Source: Tagaea sp. CACIAM 22H2
Lineage (GTDB): Bacteria; Pseudomonadota; Alphaproteobacteria; CACIAM-22H2
Direction of reading: 5' to 3'
DNA length: 64,000 nt
NCBI GenBank assembly: GCA_014444615.1
Contig: PVXE01000010.1
Span: forward strand, 1 to 64,000
The notes beneath the pieces were generated by a model. It did no database searches, was not told the origin of the DNA, and was given only the letters and a program-made list of their open reading frames with translations. Within the stretch, counting starts at the first letter, position 1. Every line of letters begins with the position of its first letter. Of the stretch, positions 60,223-64,000 are shown piece by piece. Position numbers and translations under genes: made by a program.

Positions 60223-60963
60223 ATGGCCAAGGCCCCGTCCAAGAACAAGGCCCAGACCAAATATAAGCGCGTGCTGCTGAAGATTTCGGGCGAAGTGCTG
60301 GCCGGGCCCGCAGGGCTCGGCCTGCACCCCGAAACCATCGACCGCATCGCGGCCGATGTGAAGGAAGTGCGCGATCTGGGCATCGAAGTCTGCCTGGTGA
60401 TCGGCGGCGGGAACATCTTCCGGGGCCTGGCCGGGGCCAAGAAGGGCGTGGAACGCGCCCATGGCGACTACATGGGCATGCTGGCGACGGTCATCAACGC
60501 GCTCGCCTTGCAGAACGCGCTGGAAGGCATCGGCGTCACCACGCGCGTGCAGTCGGCCATTCCGATGGCGTCAATTTGCGAGCCCTATATCCGCCGCCGC
60601 GCGATCCGCCATATGGAAAAAGGCCGCGTCGTGATTTTCGGCGCGGGCACGGGTAATCCGTTCTTTACGACCGACACGGCCGCTGCGTTGCGCGCATCCG
60701 AAATGGGCTGCGACGCGCTGTTGAAGGGCACCAAGGTCGACGGCGTCTACACGGCCGATCCGAACAAGGACAAGAAGGCAAAGCGCTACGACCGCCTGGG
60801 CTACAAGGAAGTGCTCGAACGCGATCTTGGCGTCATGGATGCCGCGGCGATCGCGCTCGCCCGCGAAAACCGCATTTCCATCCTCGTCTTTTCGATCCAG
60901 AATCCCGGCGGATTCGCCGAGGTGATGAAAGGCAAAGGCCGCCACACGCTGGTCGCCGACTGA
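60223..60963 (+). CDS. pyrH: Uridylate kinase
   Basis: A 246-residue amino acid kinase-fold enzyme that makes UDP from UMP. Motifs are [29 protein letters not shown] and the nucleotide segment [17 protein letters not shown], followed by [14 protein letters not shown]. Hexameric in the family and allosterically controlled by GTP and UTP. Confidence 0.98.
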   Translation: MAKAPSKNKAQTKYKRVLLKISGEVLAGPAGLGLHPETIDRIAADVKEVRDLGIEVCLVIGGGNIFRGLAGAKKGVERAHGDYMGMLATVINALALQNALEGIGVTTRVQSAIPMASICEPYIRRRAIRHMEKGRVVIFGAGTGNPFFTTDTAAALRASEMGCDALLKGTKVDGVYTADPNKDKKAKRYDRLGYKEVLERDLGVMDAAAIALARENRISILVFSIQNPGGFAEVMKGKGRHTLVAD

Positions 60964-60999
60964 CGGGTTGTTGACGCCCGCCGCAAGAAGGGAACGAAC

Positions 61000-61560
61000 A
61001 TGTCCGCCACCGCCGATATCGAAGAACTGCGCCGCCGTATGAACGGCTCGATGGACGTGCTGAAGAAGGAATTCTCCGGGCTTCGCACGGGGCGCGCCAA
61101 CGCCAACATGCTCGACCCCGTGACGGTCGAAGCTTACGGCAGCGCCATGCCGCTGTCGCAATGCGCCACGGTTTCGGCGCCCGAGCCGCGCATGCTGTCG
61201 GTTCAGGTCTGGGATAAGGGCTTGGTGAAGTCGGTCGAGAAGGCGATCCGCGAGGCCAATCTCGGCCTCAACCCGATGACCGAAGGCCAGCTTATCCGCA
61301 TTCCGATGCCGCCGATGACCGAAGAGCGCCGCAAGGAGCTCTCCAAGGTCGCGAAGAACTACGCCGAGGCGGCGCGCGTTTCGGTGCGCAACGTCCGCCG
61401 CGACGGCATGGACGGGCTCAAGAACGCGCTCAAGGACGGCAAGCAGACCGAAGACGAGAACCGCAAGGCGCAGACCCAAGTCCAGACCCTGACCGACGAG
61501 TTCATCAAGAAGATCGATGAGCAACTCGCGGCCAAGGAAAAGGACATCATGGCCGTCTGA
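61000..61560 (+). CDS. frr: Ribosome recycling factor
   Basis: A 186-residue two-domain factor that splits post-termination ribosomes with EF-G. It contains [21 protein letters not shown] and the C-terminal helix [24 protein letters not shown] (seen as two pieces). Length 185-186 is the family norm. Confidence 0.98.
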   Translation: MSATADIEELRRRMNGSMDVLKKEFSGLRTGRANANMLDPVTVEAYGSAMPLSQCATVSAPEPRMLSVQVWDKGLVKSVEKAIREANLGLNPMTEGQLIRIPMPPMTEERRKELSKVAKNYAEAARVSVRNVRRDGMDGLKNALKDGKQTEDENRKAQTQVQTLTDEFIKKIDEQLAAKEKDIMAV

Positions 61561-61595
61561 TCGGCCGGCGCTTTCTCCAACCTCGAGGACGGCCG

Positions 61596-62315
61596 ATGAC
61601 CGCCGAGCCCCGCGCCGTTCCCCAACACGTCGCGATCATCATGGACGGCAACGGCCGCTGGGCGAAATCCCGCGGCCTGCCGCGCGTGGCGGGCCACAAG
61701 CGCGGCGCCGATGCCGTGCGCCGGGCGGTCAAGACGGCGGGCGAATTGGGCGTGCGCTATCTCACGCTGTTCGGCTTCTCGTCGGAGAACTGGAAGCGCC
61801 CGCTCGACGAAATCACCGACCTGATGGCGCTGCTGCGCAATTACCTGCGCTCGGAACTCGCCGAACTGCATGCGCAGGGCGTGCGCGTGCGCGTGATCGG
61901 CGATCGCGCGCGCTTGGCGCCCGACATCGTCACGCTGATCGAGCAAGCCGAGCGCACGACCGAAGCCAACACGAAGCTCGATTTCGTCATCGCGCTGTCC
62001 TACGGCGCCAGGGCCGAGATCGCGCGCGCGGCGCGCGCCCTCGCGCATGCCGCCAAGGCGGGCGAGATCGATCCCGAGATGATCGGCGAGGCCGATATCG
62101 CCAAGCATCTCTACACGTCCGACATTCCCGATCCCGATCTGTTGGTGCGCACGAGCGGCGAGAAGCGCATTTCGAATTTCCTGCTCTGGCAATCGGCCTA
62201 TACCGAGTTCGTTTTCCTCGACGTGCTGTGGCCCGATTTCGACCGCGCCCATTTCGAGGCGGCGATCGCCGAATTCGGCAAACGCGACCGGCGCTACGGC
62301 GCCATCGTGGGATGA
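61596..62315 (+). CDS. uppS: Isoprenyl transferase (undecaprenyl diphosphate synthase)
   Basis: A 239-residue cis-prenyltransferase that makes the C55 carrier for peptidoglycan. The active site IIMDGNGRWAKSRGLPRVAG carries the catalytic Asp; the C-terminal RTSGEKRISNFLLWQSAYTE segment binds substrate. The stop overlaps cdsA (ATGA). Confidence 0.97.
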   Translation: MTAEPRAVPQHVAIIMDGNGRWAKSRGLPRVAGHKRGADAVRRAVKTAGELGVRYLTLFGFSSENWKRPLDEITDLMALLRNYLRSELAELHAQGVRVRVIGDRARLAPDIVTLIEQAERTTEANTKLDFVIALSYGARAEIARAARALAHAAKAGEIDPEMIGEADIAKHLYTSDIPDPDLLVRTSGEKRISNFLLWQSAYTEFVFLDVLWPDFDRAHFEAAIAEFGKRDRRYGAIVG

Positions 62316-63118
62316 GTCCGCTGCGCAAACGGATCCTGTCCGGGATCGTGATGCTGATCCTGGCGCTGCTCGGTCTGTTTTCGGGGCGCGAAGCTTTCGA
62401 ATTGATGCTGGCCTTGTGCGGCGCCGTTCTGGCTTGGGAATGGACGCGGCTGGTGGGCGAGGGGCGCTTCGGCGTGACCGGCCTTGCCATCGCCTTCGTC
62501 GTGCTGGCGGCTGGCGCGCTCGCGACCGACGAGCGTATCGCCCTTGCGATACTCGTGTGCTTCGCCGGGGCGATCGGGGTGTTTTTGGTGGCCGAGGGCG
62601 GCAAGCGCGGCCATCCGCGCTGGCTGGCGGCGGGCCCGGTCTATATCGGCTTGCCGATCGTGGCGCTGATCTGGCTGCGCGGCTACGACCTCGCCGGGCT
62701 CGAAACCATTCTCTGGCTGATGGCGTGCGTTTGGGCGACCGACACGGGCGCCTTCTTCGCCGGGCGCGGCATCGGCGGGCCCAAGCTCGCGCCCGCCTTG
62801 TCGCCCAATAAGACCTGGGCAGGGTTGATCGGCGGCATGACCTGCGCGGGGCTGGTGGCACCGTTTGCGAGCTGGCTGGCGCCGACCGGCCCGGCCGGCT
62901 GGCCGCTGGCCCTCGCCGGAATGGTGATCGCCGTGGTGGCGCAGGGCGGCGATCTGCTCGAATCTTTCGTGAAGCGCCATTTCGGGGTCAAGGACAGCGG
63001 TAAGCTGATCCCCGGCCATGGCGGATTGTTCGATCGCGTGGACGGGCTGCTGACGGCCGCTGCCGCCTTCGGCCTGTTCCAATGGGCGACCGGCGGGGCG
63101 GTGTTGGCATGGCGGTAA
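62312..63118 (+). CDS. cdsA: Phosphatidate cytidylyltransferase
   Basis: A 268-residue membrane enzyme that makes CDP-diacylglycerol, with about seven TM helices. The CDP-alcohol signature is present near the C-terminus: [24 protein letters not shown], seen as [12 protein letters not shown] and FDRVDG. The start overlaps uppS by 4 bp and the stop overlaps dxr by 10 bp. Confidence 0.96.
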   Translation: MSPLRKRILSGIVMLILALLGLFSGREAFELMLALCGAVLAWEWTRLVGEGRFGVTGLAIAFVVLAAGALATDERIALAILVCFAGAIGVFLVAEGGKRGHPRWLAAGPVYIGLPIVALIWLRGYDLAGLETILWLMACVWATDTGAFFAGRGIGGPKLAPALSPNKTWAGLIGGMTCAGLVAPFASWLAPTGPAGWPLALAGMVIAVVAQGGDLLESFVKRHFGVKDSGKLIPGHGGLFDRVDGLLTAAAAFGLFQWATGGAVLAWR

Positions 63119-64000
63119 AGCGCGTCACCGTTCTGGGATCGACCGGCTCGGTCGGCCGCAGCACCGTCGATCTGCTGGCGCGCGCGCCGGACCGTTTCGC
63201 GGTCGAGGCATTGACCGCCAATCGCGATGCGAAGGCCCTGGCGGCCCAAGCGGTGACGCTGAAGGCCAAGCGCGCGGTCGTCGCCGATTCGGCCGTCTAT
63301 GGCGATCTAAAGGCCGCCTTGGCCGGGACGGGGATCGAGGCCGCCGCCGGGCCGGACGCGGTCGTCGAGGCCGCCCAGCTGCCGGCCGATTGGGTCATGT
63401 CGTCGATCGTCGGGTCTGCGGGCTTGGCCCCCACGCTCGCCGCTATCCGCCAGGGCAAAACGATCGGCTTGGCGAACAAGGAGACGTTGATCTCCGCCGG
63501 GGCGCTGATGACCCAGGAAGTCGCCAAAGCGGGGGCGACGCTGATCCCGGTCGATAGCGAGCATTCGGCGATCTTCCAGGTCTTCGAACCGGCCCGGGCG
63601 GACAAGGTTGTCCGGCTGATCTTGACCGCCTCGGGCGGGCCGTTCCGCACCCGCACGCGCGATCAAATGCGCGACGTGACGCCCGAACAGGCGGTGGCGC
63701 ATCCCAATTGGTCGATGGGGGCGAAGATCTCCGTCGACTCTGCAACTATGATGAACAAAGGCCTCGAAACCATTGAGGCGATGTTTCTTTTTCCCGTCGG
63801 TGCCGAGCGGATCGACGTCATCGTCCACCCCCAGTCGGTCGTTCATTCGATGGTCGAGTATGTCGACGGTTCGATCCTCGCCCAGCTCGGTACGCCCGAT
63901 ATGCGTACACCGATTGCGGTTGCGCTGGCATGGCCCGATCGGATGGCGGCGCCCGTGCCCCGACTGGATTTCAAGAAATCAGCGAACTTAACGTTTGAAG
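63109..64000 (+). CDS. dxr: 1-deoxy-D-xylulose 5-phosphate reductoisomerase, 3' end outside window
   Basis: The frame is open from the ATG at 63109 to the right edge (297 codons), so about a quarter of the protein is missing. The NADPH-binding start [19 protein letters not shown], the [11 protein letters not shown] loop, metal/substrate residues in DSEHSAIFQ and the flexible loop [20 protein letters not shown] are present. It catalyses the first committed step of the MEP isoprenoid pathway, which feeds UppS upstream. The start lies inside cdsA. Confidence 0.97.
   Translation, partial: MAVKRVTVLGSTGSVGRSTVDLLARAPDRFAVEALTANRDAKALAAQAVTLKAKRAVVADSAVYGDLKAALAGTGIEAAAGPDAVVEAAQLPADWVMSSIVGSAGLAPTLAAIRQGKTIGLANKETLISAGALMTQEVAKAGATLIPVDSEHSAIFQVFEPARADKVVRLILTASGGPFRTRTRDQMRDVTPEQAVAHPNWSMGAKISVDSATMMNKGLETIEAMFLFPVGAERIDVIVHPQSVVHSMVEYVDGSILAQLGTPDMRTPIAVALAWPDRMAAPVPRLDFKKSANLTFE

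Overview
This 64 kb window is chromosomal DNA from a free-living, flagellated, aerobically respiring alphaproteobacterium, most likely of the Rhodospirillales. The base composition is GC-rich, with long mirror reading frames opposite real genes. Gene order matches several blocks I know from Rhodospirillales-type genomes: tig-clpP-clpX-lon-hup-tRNA-nuo, nuoN-birA-coaX-rnj-mce-DUF1467-proS-lolC-lolD-dnaE, and rpsB-tsf-pyrH-frr-uppS-cdsA-dxr. The lineage is inferred from gene order and protein character, not from a database search.

Layout. 1-5.3 kb: the 3' end of a SCO1-type copper chaperone gene, two divergent chemoreceptor genes, a small unknown protein and a Nudix hydrolase. 5.3-11.6 kb: a metal locus. 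A cobalamin riboswitch precedes a DUF1636 gene, and a perfect 15-bp Zur-type palindrome overlaps the end of that gene. It precedes an operon of a nickel/peptide-type substrate-binding protein, two permeases, a COG0523 (CobW/ZNG1-like) GTPase with a His-rich loop, and a WD40 protein. No ATPase gene is present, but the second permease ends in what looks like the first ~27 residues of an ABC ATPase. 11.6-13.9 kb, minus strand: an NMT1-like binding protein, a 2-oxoglutarate/Fe(II)-type dioxygenase and a VOC protein. 14.1-19.1 kb: five flagellin genes in tandem on the minus strand, two of them nearly identical. 19.3-26.1 kb: tRNA-Leu, trigger factor, ClpP, ClpX, Lon, HU and tRNA-Val. 26.1-27.4 kb: mtnA and tRNA-Asp. 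27.6-41.8 kb: all 14 complex I genes, nuoA-N. 41.8-46.3 kb: birA, coaX, rnj, mce, a DUF1467 gene and tag, mostly coupled by 4-bp overlaps. 46.6-53.5 kb: an exported unknown protein, proS, lolC/E, lolD, a lipoprotein, an unknown protein and a third chemoreceptor. 53.5-58.1 kb: dnaE, a cyclic-nucleotide-domain protein and a PAS_5 protein. 58.3-64 kb: rpsB, tsf, pyrH, frr, uppS, cdsA and the 5' part of dxr.

How it fits together. Most of the window is housekeeping: protein folding and proteolysis, respiration, lipoprotein export, replication, translation, and isoprenoid and phospholipid synthesis. The accessory content lies in 0.5-19 kb, with chemoreceptors, metal acquisition and flagellins. The most interesting piece is the 5.3-11.6 kb locus, where a B12-sensing RNA and a probable zinc-sensing operator lie within about 700 bp on the same strand and could give a combined cobalamin/zinc response. 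No CRISPR array, IS element, integrase or prophage gene was seen.
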